From NCBI GenBank assembly GCA_032622095.1, contig CP136061.1:55629762-55693761 (forward strand): a DNA stretch of 64,000 nucleotides, given 5' to 3'. The stretch is from Siphonodentalium dalli. Its lineage: Eukaryota > Mollusca > Scaphopoda > Gadilida > Siphonodentaliidae. Shown here in pieces: positions 56,601 through 58,073 of this stretch; position 1 is the stretch's first letter, and every line of letters starts with the position of its first letter. The translations under genes and the position numbers were made by a program. The notes beneath the pieces are model-generated. The model did no database searches. It had not been told where the DNA came from and worked only from the letters and a program-made list of their open reading frames with translations.

Positions 56601-58010
56601 ATACCTACTTGGTTCAGATAACATTATCCAAACTGGAGTTATCGGTTGGCAACCAAAAATGTTAACAGACTGTCAAATTCTAAGTCAAAAAGGGCATTAA
56701 CTCATGTAAAAATAATTGGACGGAACCCATATTCGAACTTGGCCTGTATTTTTAGCTGGAAAATACACATACCAGCTTTGATTCAGATTAAATAATCCAA
56801 ACTTGAGTTATCGTTCGGAAACCAACAAATGGGTAGATATCCGGCTATTGTGTTACGTGGCTAAATAATTGTGTGCCTACAATTTTATGTGGCTATCAAA
56901 TAATTGAATTTTTTTATGTGGCTATCATGTAGTTGATAGTGATAAAATTTCAGATCATCGAATCAGAACATGTAGGAATTATAGCAGAAACACCAAGTAG
57001 AACAGTGGAATAGGAGAAACTGAATGTCTGTGATTGGGTGACTAGCAACATAACTGTCCGAACACCTTCAACTGACAGATTATGGATGTCTAAATATATG
57101 GGCTTTTAGTTTCCAACTTTTGAGTGGCTTCAAAATTTAATAGGCTGATTAGACCAAATAGATAATTTTTGAGGGTTCATCTGAAAGCTGTTACATGGCT
57201 AGTCATGTGATGGAAATACATTTCCATTTTACTTATTTATAACCACATAAGTATCAAAATGTAAGCCCGGACAGACAGATCGATAGACAGACAGATGGGC
57301 AGACGTACAAACGGATGGACAGACTGATTACATAATACAACCTTTTTTTCAATAGGCGTATAAAAATAGATTGACTTTGTTCTTATTTTCATTATTAAAT
57401 TAATAACTCTCCAATATTTAGATTTCGCACGTCAAAATTACCAATAAAAGTCCAATTAGTCCCATAAGTTTAAATCAAAACTTGATGGTGAACATTGGAA
57501 AAGGTCAAAGCATACAAAAATATTCTGAATTTCATATTCAGACTAAGATATTTGAACTTGTTATATGATTAGCAATATCTGTGTCAATTCACTGGTTTAT
57601 CTATTTCTCCATTTTCATTTTAGTGATGCCATTTTTACATACTTCTATATATTTTGCACATTTACCCACTGCAAGTGCCTTGGCTCCCCCTTTAAACAGC
57701 TGTGAGCTCTTCGTGAAGCTTAAAAGCAGATGAACTAATAAACAACTTACCCAAACCGAGGACCCCCTTGTGACAAGTCAAAGACCTGTCGAGGATTGAG
57801 CAACCAACAGAATTTGAAGTAGAGTTTTGCCCCTTGGTTTCCGCCACTCTTCGGATTAATAAACACCAAGAGGGGCTTCATCAGAGCGGATGGAATGGGT
57901 TTGATGATGAAACATCGGTTGTCTTCTTTGGAACCGCCTCGTTTCTTCTTTATTGATGACCGCCTCCGTTTCCGTAGTGACGATTTGAAGGATCCCTGGA
58001 TGGTAAGCAT
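9269..58010 (-). CDS. DGKZ/DGKI: Type IV diacylglycerol kinase (zeta/iota class), 17 traced exons, 5' part outside window
   Basis: The product phosphorylates diacylglycerol with ATP to phosphatidic acid and so ends DAG signalling to PKC and RasGRP. Seen: a basic MARCKS-like stretch, then [28 protein letters not shown], the accessory-domain motifs [18 protein letters not shown] and [23 protein letters not shown], a TKWCFLD / RIDRSQEHL segment, and ankyrin repeats ([27 protein letters not shown]). This order is that of animal DGK zeta and iota. Traced coding exons sum to 2005 bases without, and 2019 with, the 14-base candidate exon; only the latter is divisible by three (672 residues plus stop). 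C1 domains are expected upstream and are not in the window. Vertebrates have two paralogues, so zeta versus iota cannot be decided here. The final exon may continue outside the window. Confidence 0.95.
9505..9640. mobile_element. TT4 fragment
   Basis: cagattctcccattcagtta, ttggaatagtctattaatca, ctggaggg; only the first half. Lies in the DGK intron between exons 17 and 16. Confidence 0.8.
9757..9856 (-). CDS. DGKZ/DGKI: DGK exon 16: ankyrin repeat ([20 protein letters not shown])
   Basis: Acceptor tatgttaacag, 100 bases, donor gtatag (weak) at phase 0. Reads [20 protein letters not shown] then [13 protein letters not shown], matching [20 protein letters not shown] / VEAGASLMKTDQQ of DGK zeta. 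Confidence 0.95.
9876..10190. mobile_element. IR7 repeat interrupted by TT3
   Basis: gggtataaaataataaatat, gaatggaaaacccctgtcat, cttctatcaaTTAA, then TT3 (9971-10139), then ggaagaggtagacaatcttt. Confidence 0.7.
9971..10139. mobile_element. TT3 element, complete foldback
   Basis: Ends CCCTTTCAGCGCCAAGTCCG / CGGACTTGGCACTGAAAGGG, long arms through ttgatcatttttcaaattta. TTAA at 9967-9970; the right flank is TCCC. It interrupts an IR7 copy. Confidence 0.9.
10238..10499. mobile_element. DH1 fragment fused to an FB1 right arm
   Basis: DH1 hairpins run from 10238 to about 10446 (ctccctatggaag), and the sequence then continues as the FB1 end ttacccataattctgctgtg ... gcattactg|TA. Neither element has its other end here. 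Confidence 0.85.
10554..10590 (-). CDS. DGKZ/DGKI: DGK exon 15: 37-base ankyrin exon ([12 protein letters not shown])
   Basis: Acceptor gtttttccag, donor gtaagttct, phase 1 in and phase 2 out. G+CA gives Ala, then [11 protein letters not shown], and AA+G gives Lys into [10 protein letters not shown]. Matches APPEILDAVEEN of DGK zeta, so this very short exon is confidently placed by both phase and homology. Confidence 0.93.
10797..10986 (-). repeat. 61-bp tandem copies of the exon 14 end plus donor
   Basis: Downstream of exon 14 the sequence CACAAGGAGGTCATCAAATA-TCT...GA-AA-G|gtgagt recurs three more times. Donor-like sites are at 10981-10986 (true), 10920-10925 (gtgagt), 10859-10864 and 10797-10802 (both gtcagt), spaced 61, 61 and 62. 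They are degenerate coding copies, e.g. [14 protein letters not shown], and read-through meets stops. Confidence 0.93.
10987..11107 (-). CDS. DGKZ/DGKI: DGK exon 14: ankyrin repeats
   Basis: Acceptor ttaatttcag, 121 bases, donor gtgagtac at phase 1. Reads [20 protein letters not shown] then [37 protein letters not shown] is a canonical ankyrin repeat. The last ~60 bases with the donor are tandemly repeated in the next intron (10797-10986). Ankyrin repeats in type IV DGKs bind partners such as the leptin receptor; partners here are unknown. Confidence 0.95.
11511..11592. mobile_element. DH1 right-end fragment
   Basis: gggagactcacagacataag, acaatgcattggcacatgg, ttcaggaagctccagccatg. Only the last half-hairpin and the end remain. 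Confidence 0.8.
11693..11909. mobile_element. FB1 foldback
   Basis: TA at 11691-11692 and 11910-11911. Arms complete. The right end carries a small duplication (gattacttacttaggg). Confidence 0.93.
12414..12467 (+). other. Short ORF with strong start context ([17 protein letters not shown])
   Basis: The start context AAAACATGGCGGCT is typical of an animal gene start, and a ccaat sits ~65 bases upstream in locally CpG-richer DNA. Only 17 codons before TAA, and no convincing donor inside. It could be the remnant or first exon of a plus-strand gene; no further exon was recognised. Confidence 0.12.
12801..12930. mobile_element. TT4 fragment
   Basis: aactctttgaatactgaatg, gattctcccactcagttata, then a divergent first half. 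Confidence 0.75.
13115..13152 (-). CDS. DGKZ/DGKI: DGK exon 13: first ankyrin helix ([12 protein letters not shown])
   Basis: Acceptor cttatatttcag, 38 bases, donor gtaactat at phase 0. The open frame is TG + [12 protein letters not shown], matching LIEAAKRNDFCK of DGK zeta and leading directly into [12 protein letters not shown] of the next exon. The other frames contain stops, so it fixes the phase required upstream. The donor (gtaact) is weaker than others in the gene. Confidence 0.85.
13282..13544. mobile_element. DH1 element
   Basis: TTAA at 13278-13281 and 13545-13548; both hairpins present, the second with an (ac)n expansion. About 120 bases upstream of DGK exon 13 in that gene's direction. 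Confidence 0.9.
13668..14020. mobile_element. TIR5 element
   Basis: gcagaatgaagttcccagaa ... cctcattctgcaaatgacag, acacaatat; two inner palindromes and a ctttttttttttaggg tract. Confidence 0.88.
14091..14104 (-). CDS. DGKZ/DGKI: Candidate 14-base DGK micro-exon
   Basis: The minus strand reads ggtcttacag, ATTCATCAAGGGAG, gtaaaccc. Exon 12 ends at phase 2 and the next ankyrin exon (13115-13152) must be entered at phase 1, so an exon of length 3n+2 is required. Fourteen bases fits, giving E-F-I-K-G before V-LVEASK; vertebrate DGK zeta also has Gly at this junction (QGEELIEAAK). The splice sites are good, but so short a match can arise by chance, and a longer exon elsewhere in the 20-kb intron is the alternative. 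Confidence 0.35.
14745..15325. mobile_element. IR7 inverted pair
   Basis: gagtataaaataataaatat...ggcttctatcaattaat at 14820-14880 is inverted relative to aatcgatagaagcatttccg...attttataccccggtaac at 15218-15285; outer ends taaagatgaattatctc / gagatagaccatctttaa. Confidence 0.72.
15420..15632. mobile_element. FB1 foldback
   Basis: TA on both sides (15418-15419, 15633-15634), complete arms, loop ctctcagtgagag. The 75-residue ORF across it is just the hairpin. Confidence 0.94.
16037..16291. mobile_element. DH1 element
   Basis: TTAA at 16033-16036 and 16292-16295, both hairpins intact, ends ccctttcatggtggga / tcatggaagag. Confidence 0.92.
16736..16865. mobile_element. FB1 element, left arm mostly deleted
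   Basis: TA at both ends. The left end cagtaatgccctaattaa runs straight into the loop (ctccccgagagc), then a complete right arm. Confidence 0.92.
17172..17395. mobile_element. TIR5 element, left part missing
   Basis: gattgatgttcccaaaggtg ... ggggacctcactctgtaaat, gacaggcacacta. Confidence 0.83.
17857..18025. mobile_element. DH1 element, right part missing
   Basis: Starts after TTAA (17853-17856), first hairpin complete, cut after accacgtattctcttatatg, then TTAA of the next DH1 copy (18026-18029). Confidence 0.87.
18661..18694. repeat. Poly-C tract, 34 bases
   Basis: Uninterrupted C run inside the left arm of the 18164-19798 foldback; the right arm has no counterpart. Confidence 0.95.
19108..19257 (+). 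other. Exon-like loop segment in the foldback (49 codons to a stop)
   Basis: After tatttttcag the frame reads [49 protein letters not shown] and TAA. It is basic, and GC-richer than its flanks, and it forms the unpaired loop of the foldback. It could be a captured host exon or a remnant of the element's own gene. No family recognised. Confidence 0.3.
20450..20612. mobile_element. TIR5 partial element
   Basis: ttttagtttagtttccttta, aaattggcagacgacacaat, ggggacctcatttcgcaaat. Confidence 0.82.
21081..21196 (-). CDS. Candidate alternative first exon (38 codons, ends at a donor)
   Basis: On the minus strand ATG in context AACATGG opens 38 codons ([20 protein letters not shown], then [18 protein letters not shown]) and AC before a donor gtaagtt. 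A TATA-like catatata lies about 55 bases before the ATG. The end phase (2) equals that of DGK exon 12, so through the 14-base candidate exon it would lead in frame into the ankyrin exons and make an ankyrin-only product. I see no homology in the 38 codons. Speculative. Confidence 0.2.
21428..21775. mobile_element. TIR5 element
   Basis: Ends atagtgtgtctgtcatttg / caaatgacagacacactat. The first palindrome is half deleted, the second complete. Confidence 0.9.
21865..21998. mobile_element. FB1 element, left arm mostly deleted
   Basis: Starts cagaaatgctctaaataatc, then the loop (attgagagc) and a complete right arm. An independent deletion with the same polarity as 16736-16865. Confidence 0.9.
23471..23684. 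mobile_element. FB1 foldback
   Basis: TA on both sides. Unusually divergent ends (aacccctaaaccaaagcaga; gtggtttaggcgtcgatta) but complete arms. Confidence 0.93.
24132..24540. mobile_element. IR6 element, degenerate
   Basis: Left end attaaaggtactcaaactga; inner segment gctttgatgggtgggttcct and cgactcaaatcaaatatat shared with 35752-36231; right end decayed. Confidence 0.78.
25272..25655. mobile_element. TIR5 element, near complete
   Basis: Both inner palindromes (agagggtcaatttagtgatg / catcaccaaattcaccctct) are intact. Ends tttgcaaatgagg / cctcattctgcaaatg. Confidence 0.9.
25747..25989. mobile_element. DH1 element, decayed ends
   Basis: Both hairpins present; the left end aacccttttatgatgg and right end tcatggaaag lack a clean TTAA. 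Confidence 0.87.
26159..26341. repeat. 183-bp direct repeat, copy 1
   Basis: acatctccaccatgatagat ... cttgtatttactgaca. The second copy is at 26619-26801 with only about three differences. Confidence 0.93.
26619..26801. repeat. 183-bp direct repeat, copy 2
   Basis: Same sequence as 26159-26341, 460 bases apart; the 277 bases between are unique in this window. Confidence 0.93.
27054..27213. mobile_element. 160-bp near-perfect foldback
   Basis: Arms gccatcaacgtcgtttttcg ... gaataacatact and their inverse, centre taattccgcgaagcggatta. Flanked by ttata on both sides, a possible 5-base target duplication. Confidence 0.85.
27960..28140 (-). promoter_or_regulatory. CpG-rich patch with CCAAT and E-box motifs
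   Basis: In otherwise AT-rich DNA this stretch is rich in CG dinucleotides. On the minus strand it reads gatTTGATTGGtcg (inverted CCAAT), then CACGTG, then AAAAATGGGCGAG opening a 14-codon ORF. It lies in the 20-kb DGK intron in the orientation of that gene. An internal promoter is possible; no transcript evidence. Confidence 0.2.
28458..28607. mobile_element. FB1 element, right arm truncated
   Basis: Complete left arm and loop. The right arm stops after gccatatttccaac and is followed by unrelated aaaacaatatttac. Confidence 0.9.
28935..29050. mobile_element. IR7 fragment
   Basis: aattgatagaaacttttccg, gacaggtgtcctcaattcat, gaagagatagaccatattta. Short IR7 scraps also at 28418-28440 and 38140-38165. 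Confidence 0.7.
29340..29513. mobile_element. DH1 partial element
   Basis: Half of the first hairpin, a full second hairpin, then tgctgtaccagcacagtgcc and TTAA at 29514-29517. Confidence 0.85.
29532..29662. repeat. Tandem duplication, ~67 bp x 2
   Basis: ccatatacccagggtagcac, ataaattatatctatccac, ctcactacc occurs twice with small changes. Confidence 0.88.
29981..30193. mobile_element. FB1 foldback with matching private changes in both arms
   Basis: The left arm has GCTCTAATTAATCGACCTCT then TAACCAAAGC, and the right arm carries the exact complement of each change. Loop ctctccccgagag. TA on both sides. Confidence 0.95.
30428..30656. mobile_element. TT4 element, complete, inverted
   Basis: TTAA at 30424-30427 and 30657-30660; ends cccctttctataccaaatac / ccatttagtgtagaaaggg. 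Confidence 0.92.
31535..31840. repeat. L8 dispersed repeat
   Basis: aagttctcaagtaaaaaaag, ggggataacttcacaggttc, ccatggtacataatatctgc, gctcggacaaaattgcagcc. Shared with 55435-55790. Confidence 0.75.
31868..32079. mobile_element. FB1 foldback
   Basis: TA-flanked, left end tagtaatgc. Both arms show GCTC at position 8-11. The loop is shortened (ctcactcagag). Confidence 0.92.
32635..32737. repeat. Tandem duplication, ~52 bp x 2
   Basis: cattcccccaataagttcta, taaatatacatttccatgc repeated as cattctcccaataagttcta, taaatatacattgccatgc. Confidence 0.85.
32745..32910. mobile_element. TT4 fragment fused to DH1
   Basis: aaccctgtctatactgaatg to gttcaacaagcttgcaaaat, where DH1 sequence begins. Confidence 0.85.
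32913..33148. mobile_element. DH1 element joined to a TT4 fragment
   Basis: Both hairpins present; the left end is missing where a TT4 fragment (32745-32910) abuts. The right end is degenerate (cagcccccgtcatgagttaa). Confidence 0.85.
33334..33588. mobile_element. DH1 element
   Basis: TTAA at 33330-33333, right flank TTAT. Both hairpins intact. Confidence 0.9.
33632..33733. mobile_element. TT4 fragment
   Basis: tcttttcgtttgtctgttgt, cttcatttattacctgaaca, tccctccagttgaataatag; inverted half element. Confidence 0.75.
33764..33882. mobile_element. TT3 element, left arm deleted
   Basis: Ends ccctttcagtgc, jumps to tcttagagctctttcc, then the full right arm and TTAA at 33883-33886. Confidence 0.85.
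34149..34380 (-). CDS. DGKZ/DGKI: DGK exon 12: [15 protein letters not shown] segment and Ser/Lys-rich tail
   Basis: Acceptor ttctttttttcag, 232 bases, donor gtaagttt at phase 2. Reads [36 protein letters not shown], then a polar stretch rich in Asn, Lys, Ser and Glu ending ENGTRKHY plus GA. The first half matches DGK zeta; the second half is the family's variable linker before the ankyrin repeats. Reading past the donor gives GAG TAA, so retention of this intron would end the protein without ankyrin repeats. A DH1 element starts 46 bases upstream of the acceptor. Confidence 0.93.
34427..34680. mobile_element. DH1 element next to DGK exon 12
   Basis: TTAA at 34423-34426 and 34681-34684; both hairpins present. 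Ends 46 bases before the exon 12 acceptor. Confidence 0.92.
34732..35269. mobile_element. FB1 element with DH2 inserted and one arm missing
   Basis: The left arm runs from cagtaatgccctaactaata to the loop ctctcactgagag; then DH2 (34848-35239) between TTAA copies; then only ggagtcgattatttagggca-ttactg of the right arm. Confidence 0.92.
34848..35239. mobile_element. DH2 element, nested in FB1
   Basis: Flanked by TTAA at 34844-34847 and 35240-35243. Like the 8755 copy but with a tandem aaaccggcc duplication near the left end. The left flank is the FB1 loop and the right flank the FB1 end, so one FB1 arm has been lost. Confidence 0.93.
35752..36231. mobile_element. IR6 element, complete inverted-repeat element
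   Basis: Ends ttaaaggtactcaatccg / cgggttgagtacctttaa. Sub-terminal inverted arms (gaatcgagtcgaggaaccca / gggtgacttcctcgactcga) around aaagctcagagttattagat and its partner. Confidence 0.87.
36353..36401 (-). CDS. DGKZ/DGKI: DGK exon 11: 49-base exon ([16 protein letters not shown])
   Basis: Acceptor cttattattttcag, donor gtgagttg at phase 1. Reads [16 protein letters not shown] plus T. The KWCFLD block is conserved immediately before the TTA.RF.RIDR segment in type IV DGKs, and T+CA gives the Ser joining it to exon 12. An FB1 foldback ends only 20 bases upstream of the acceptor. Confidence 0.92.
36422..36635. mobile_element. FB1 foldback 20 bases from the exon 11 acceptor
   Basis: TA-flanked and complete; both arms share CGACCCCTTAACC. 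It lies directly upstream of exon 11 on the minus strand, leaving only TATTTTCTTATTATTTTCAG between element and exon. Confidence 0.95.
36937..37076. mobile_element. DH1 partial element
   Basis: Second hairpin, catgatatttaattctgcac, cagcgcagctcccatcatg, TTAA at 37077-37080. Confidence 0.85.
37150..37262. mobile_element. IR7 fragment
   Basis: ctcttcctagaaagttttat, ggggtataaaataatagata, cttctatcaattaatatcaa. Confidence 0.7.
37263..37611. repeat. Dispersed repeat with microsatellite tail
   Basis: ctgacttcgtccgggctatt, ggtcaaggtcaaggacatgg, ataccaaatttgagttggat, then (cata)n, gagacagacagaagttcc, atatataatagactagccga. SINE- or LINE-tail-like; class not determined. Confidence 0.65.
37612..37932. 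repeat. ~120-bp GC-rich tandem repeat, about 2.5 copies
   Basis: The unit runs ccaaatttcaagtcgatag, ctccacccgtttccgagatc, tcgtctgcgcatgcgcgaag, then gtcgcacgggctcggcgacc and cgataaaattcgtatccgg. Much GC-richer than its surroundings; it follows a gatgagcccgacgttgtccg module also seen in altered form at 37271. Confidence 0.9.
38329..38408 (-). CDS. DGKZ/DGKI: DGK exon 10: linker ([18 protein letters not shown])
   Basis: Acceptor gattattttag, 80 bases, donor gtgagtat at phase 0. The split codon T+CG gives Ser, then [20 protein letters not shown] and IDKLRT. Matches [20 protein letters not shown] of DGK zeta. It lies more than 5 kb from exon 9. Confidence 0.93.
39457..39902. mobile_element. Chimeric TTAA element (TT3 right end, DH2-type hairpin inside)
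   Basis: TTAA at 39453-39456 and 39903-39906. The left end is ccctttcattgccaagggcc, the right end cggacttggcactgaaaggg (TT3), and the interior at 39786-39858 is a DH2-type hairpin. It also has a 17-A run and a unique middle. Confidence 0.85.
40096..40284. mobile_element. DH1 element with replaced middle
   Basis: TTAA at 40092-40095 and 40285-40288. The first hairpin is followed by ggaggggctgcagccctccc (a GC-rich palindrome) in place of the second hairpin, then the end cccgtcatggaaagg. Confidence 0.85.
40289..40679. mobile_element. DH2 element, inverted copy
   Basis: TTAA at 40285-40288 and 40680-40683. Opposite orientation to the other copies. It shares its left TTAA with the DH1 remnant 40096-40284. 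Confidence 0.93.
42500..42705. mobile_element. TT4 element, partial
   Basis: actaaatactcatcgacaag ... aatagaccattccaatatat; the internal palindrome aacaaacagtttgttgaac is intact. Confidence 0.85.
43301..43388. mobile_element. DH1 right-end fragment
   Basis: Half hairpin (gggagactcgcatatataag), then ctttaatgctgcaccatcgc, agctcccatcatcaaaggg. Confidence 0.85.
43713..43813 (-). CDS. DGKZ/DGKI: DGK exon 9: linker ([20 protein letters not shown])
   Basis: Acceptor ttttttcag, 101 bases, donor gtaagtgac at phase 1. The split codon GA+T gives Asp. Reads [20 protein letters not shown] then [13 protein letters not shown]. This matches the [20 protein letters not shown] stretch that follows the accessory domain in DGK zeta. 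It is GC-richer than its flanks. Confidence 0.94.
44351..44635. mobile_element. TT4 element with 43-G insertion
   Basis: TTAA at 44347-44350 and 44636-44639; ends cccttcctatgctaaatac / ccatttggtatagaaagg. The poly-G lies in the tgg-gag stretch near the right end. Confidence 0.88.
44566..44608. repeat. Poly-G tract, 43 bases
   Basis: Uninterrupted G run inside a TT4 element, just before its end. A shorter run of 18 G is at 11414-11431. Exact lengths are unreliable in assemblies. Confidence 0.95.
44717..45098. mobile_element. DH2 element, complete
   Basis: TTAA at 44713-44716 and 45099-45102; both hairpins present. Nearly identical to the 8755 copy, which suggests recent spread. Confidence 0.93.
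45904..46024. mobile_element. TT3 element, right arm deleted
   Basis: TTAA at 45900-45903 and 46025-46028. The left arm is complete through gagctctaaaa, then only aggcactaaaaggg remains of the right arm. Confidence 0.87.
46113..46312 (-). CDS. DGKZ/DGKI: DGK exon 8: end of accessory domain
   Basis: Acceptor cttcacttacag, 200 bases, donor gtaagtt at phase 2 (GA). Reads [74 protein letters not shown] is a strongly conserved DGK segment near the end of the catalytic region. The exon has no methionine near its start. Confidence 0.95.
46381..46890 (-). repeat. Tandem copies of the exon 7 end plus donor
   Basis: The sequence GGATTCACATATTCCTCATT-G|gtaagtataatgc at the exon 7 donor (46891-46900) recurs at 46751-46760, with ~30 exon bases, and in shorter form at 46645-46654. 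Linked ctaaagaatgaggaatatgc and ctgtgataccgccgtcgtct modules recur down to about 46390. Period 106-140. Confidence 0.9.
46901..47080 (-). CDS. DGKZ/DGKI: DGK exon 7: accessory domain core, with duplicated splice sites on both sides
   Basis: Acceptor ttcttttcag, 60 codons, donor gtaagtataatg (phase 0 both ends). Reads [54 protein letters not shown], Leu. NIPRY.SGT.PWG and the DDG.LEV block are conserved accessory-domain motifs. Oddity: its first 19 bases plus the acceptor form the unit of a minisatellite just upstream, and its last ~30 bases plus donor are repeated downstream. The correct sites are assumed to be those adjoining the open frame. Confidence 0.96.
47081..47466 (-). repeat. 41-bp minisatellite carrying the exon 7 acceptor, 9 extra copies
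   Basis: On the minus strand each unit reads aatttgtcgattcttttcag then TGTGACGGTGTTGATATAA. The true exon 7 starts ttcttttcag|TGTGATGGTGTTGATATAA, so every unit repeats the 3' splice site and the first 19 exon bases with one C/T difference. One unit is 34 bp and one lacks a single base. Confidence 0.96.
47467..47907 (-). other. Intron sequence between minisatellite and exon 6
   Basis: No repeats or exons recognised. Confidence 0.6.
47908..47970 (-). CDS. DGKZ/DGKI: DGK exon 6: accessory domain ([21 protein letters not shown])
   Basis: Acceptor ttattccag and donor gtaagtatt; 63 bases, phase 0 at both ends. It encodes 21 residues beginning [18 protein letters not shown], matching the family position of TAFSDFLMGSSKDLAKHI. 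Being symmetrical, it could be skipped without a frameshift. Confidence 0.92.
48055..48125. mobile_element. TT4 end fragment
   Basis: ttaaccctttccttactaaa, tggattctgcaaaccagtta, ttggaatggtctat. Confidence 0.8.
48299..49631. mobile_element. DH1 fragment split by the pogo-like element
   Basis: tatggtcgactcacatatat + aagagaatgca precedes 48331, and ggtacttggtctttaatatt + gcgccaacgcagctcccgtc follows 49580. Together they make one degenerate DH1/DH2-type fragment. Confidence 0.8.
48331..49578 (+). mobile_element. Decayed pogo/Tigger-like DNA transposon, internally deleted
   Basis: Ends CCGTACTGACCCGGCTCAAG / CCGTACTGACCCTGGTGTAG with TA on both sides (48329-48330, 49579-49580), the Tc1/mariner-pogo target. 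At 48904 the plus strand opens [20 protein letters not shown], which resembles the N-terminal HTH start of pogo/CENP-B-type transposases; the frame then leaves homology, so the rest was lost. A tail aataaaggtttatt at about 49179 may be an old poly(A) signal. Non-autonomous. Confidence 0.75.
50235..50640. repeat. L8-like repeat, two ~150-bp units
   Basis: atgtcgaaaaatggcaataa, ctctgccaaaatg, cgcaggtgtgcaggttccca, tgctggttgatatatgt occurs twice, ending ggatggacggaagcatg. Confidence 0.8.
50814..50869 (-). CDS. DGKZ/DGKI: DGK exon 5: accessory domain ([19 protein letters not shown])
   Basis: Acceptor ttatcttccag, 56 bases, donor gtaagtac at phase 0. The split codon G+AG gives Glu, producing [20 protein letters not shown], which is very close to vertebrate DGK zeta. 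It has no ATG and is too short to show up in a plain ORF search. Confidence 0.95.
51062..51175. mobile_element. TIR5 single-palindrome fragment
   Basis: aatgaggtcccagagggtga ... tcactaaattcacactccgg, gagatctcattctgcaaatg. Confidence 0.83.
51306..51454 (-). CDS. DGKZ/DGKI: DGK exon 4: catalytic/accessory boundary
   Basis: Acceptor ttctattcaag. The split Arg codon (AG+G) is followed by [20 protein letters not shown], then [20 protein letters not shown] and EFHESR. The donor is gtaagg after AGA G (phase 1). The VFNNYF and [12 protein letters not shown] motifs are diagnostic of the DGK accessory domain. The acidic insert between the two conserved blocks is variable in the family. Confidence 0.95.
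51507..51745. mobile_element. TT4 element, degenerate right end
   Basis: ccctttctatactaaatgga ... gaactactcatcaatttaaa; 50 bases upstream of DGK exon 4. Confidence 0.85.
51746..52767 (-). other. DGK intron 3-4, unassigned
   Basis: AT-rich, no element or exon recognised beyond TT4 at its exon 4 end. Confidence 0.6.
52768..52838 (-). CDS. DGKZ/DGKI: DGK exon 3: catalytic domain ([11 protein letters not shown])
   Basis: Acceptor tttatgcag; reads [20 protein letters not shown] then QLD plus AG before donor gtatgtt (phase 2). With exon 2 it gives the expected NWGG-GYTDEP junction. Seventy-one bases long. An FB1 foldback lies about 100 bases upstream in the intron. Confidence 0.95.
52943..53157. 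mobile_element. FB1 foldback
   Basis: TA-flanked, complete, GCTC on both arms, loop ctctctcgccgagag. Followed within 45 bases by a DH1 element. Confidence 0.94.
53199..53390. mobile_element. DH1 element, shortened
   Basis: TTAA at 53195-53198; the hairpins have lost their central parts (tgcgagcctcgcatatataa; tatatgtgagactcgcatat). The right end is degenerate. Confidence 0.87.
53713..53949. mobile_element. DH1 element
   Basis: Starts about catgactggagcttactg; the first hairpin carries an inserted ccctattgcgagtct; the second is half deleted; TTAA at 53950-53953. Confidence 0.87.
54122..54350. mobile_element. TT4 element abutting DH1
   Basis: tctttacatatatttaatgg ... tacttggcaaagtaaggaaa; the next TTAA (54355) is shared with the DH1 element 54359-54570. 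Confidence 0.83.
54359..54570. mobile_element. DH1 element, end replaced by a (tctag)n run
   Basis: TTAA at 54355-54358 and 54571-54574. The second hairpin is mostly lost, and the right end reads ctctagtctagtctagtcta ahead of ggg. Confidence 0.87.
55000..55174 (-). CDS. DGKZ/DGKI: DGK exon 2: catalytic glycine-rich core
   Basis: Acceptor tttacag, one base completing the preceding codon (GG+A = Gly), then 58 codons, and donor gtaagtttc at phase 0. It encodes [33 protein letters not shown], a PPPP run, [24 protein letters not shown] is the nucleotide-binding loop of lipid kinases, and GTGNDLAR is a hallmark of DGKs. All key residues are intact. Confidence 0.97.
55435..55790. repeat. L8 dispersed repeat with self-complementary end
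   Basis: aagtcgaaaaagggggataa, cacaggtgcacaggatccca, cggacggacgaacgacggac, then ataccccccctaacttcgtt + gcggggggtat, a hairpin. Confidence 0.82.
56155..56840. repeat. ~170-bp tandem repeat, 4 copies
   Basis: Units share aagtcgaaaaagggccgtaa, ctcatgtaaaaataattgg, gaacccatattcgaacttgg, gggaaatacacatac, ttggttcagat, ataatccaaactggagttat and cggtcggaaacc. Noncoding-style dispersed repeat; the short ORFs in it are incidental. Confidence 0.92.
56841..57750 (-). other. DGK intron 1-2, right part
   Basis: 57268-57340 is a gacagacagat / cggatggacagac-rich stretch typical of a dispersed repeat end; the rest is unassigned. Confidence 0.6.
57751..58010 (-). CDS. DGKZ/DGKI: DGK exon 1 of those seen: MARCKS-like segment and start of catalytic domain
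   Basis: The minus-strand acceptor tttcatag precedes ATG CTT ACC, and the exon ends TTT GG before donor gtaagtt (phase 2). It encodes [20 protein letters not shown], then [19 protein letters not shown] and [10 protein letters not shown], ending [15 protein letters not shown]. In DGK zeta the equivalent basic serine-rich segment is a MARCKS-type PKC target that doubles as a nuclear localisation signal; the same role here is inference. The ATG sits right at the splice junction, so it is probably internal and not the start codon. The segment after NQGAK ([13 protein letters not shown]) is more divergent than its neighbours. Confidence 0.93.
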
Positions 58011-58073
58011 CTATGAAAGGTGAGAGTTGAGGAAGGTGTTAGTATGGAGGATGTGGTTAGTCGATGAAAGGGT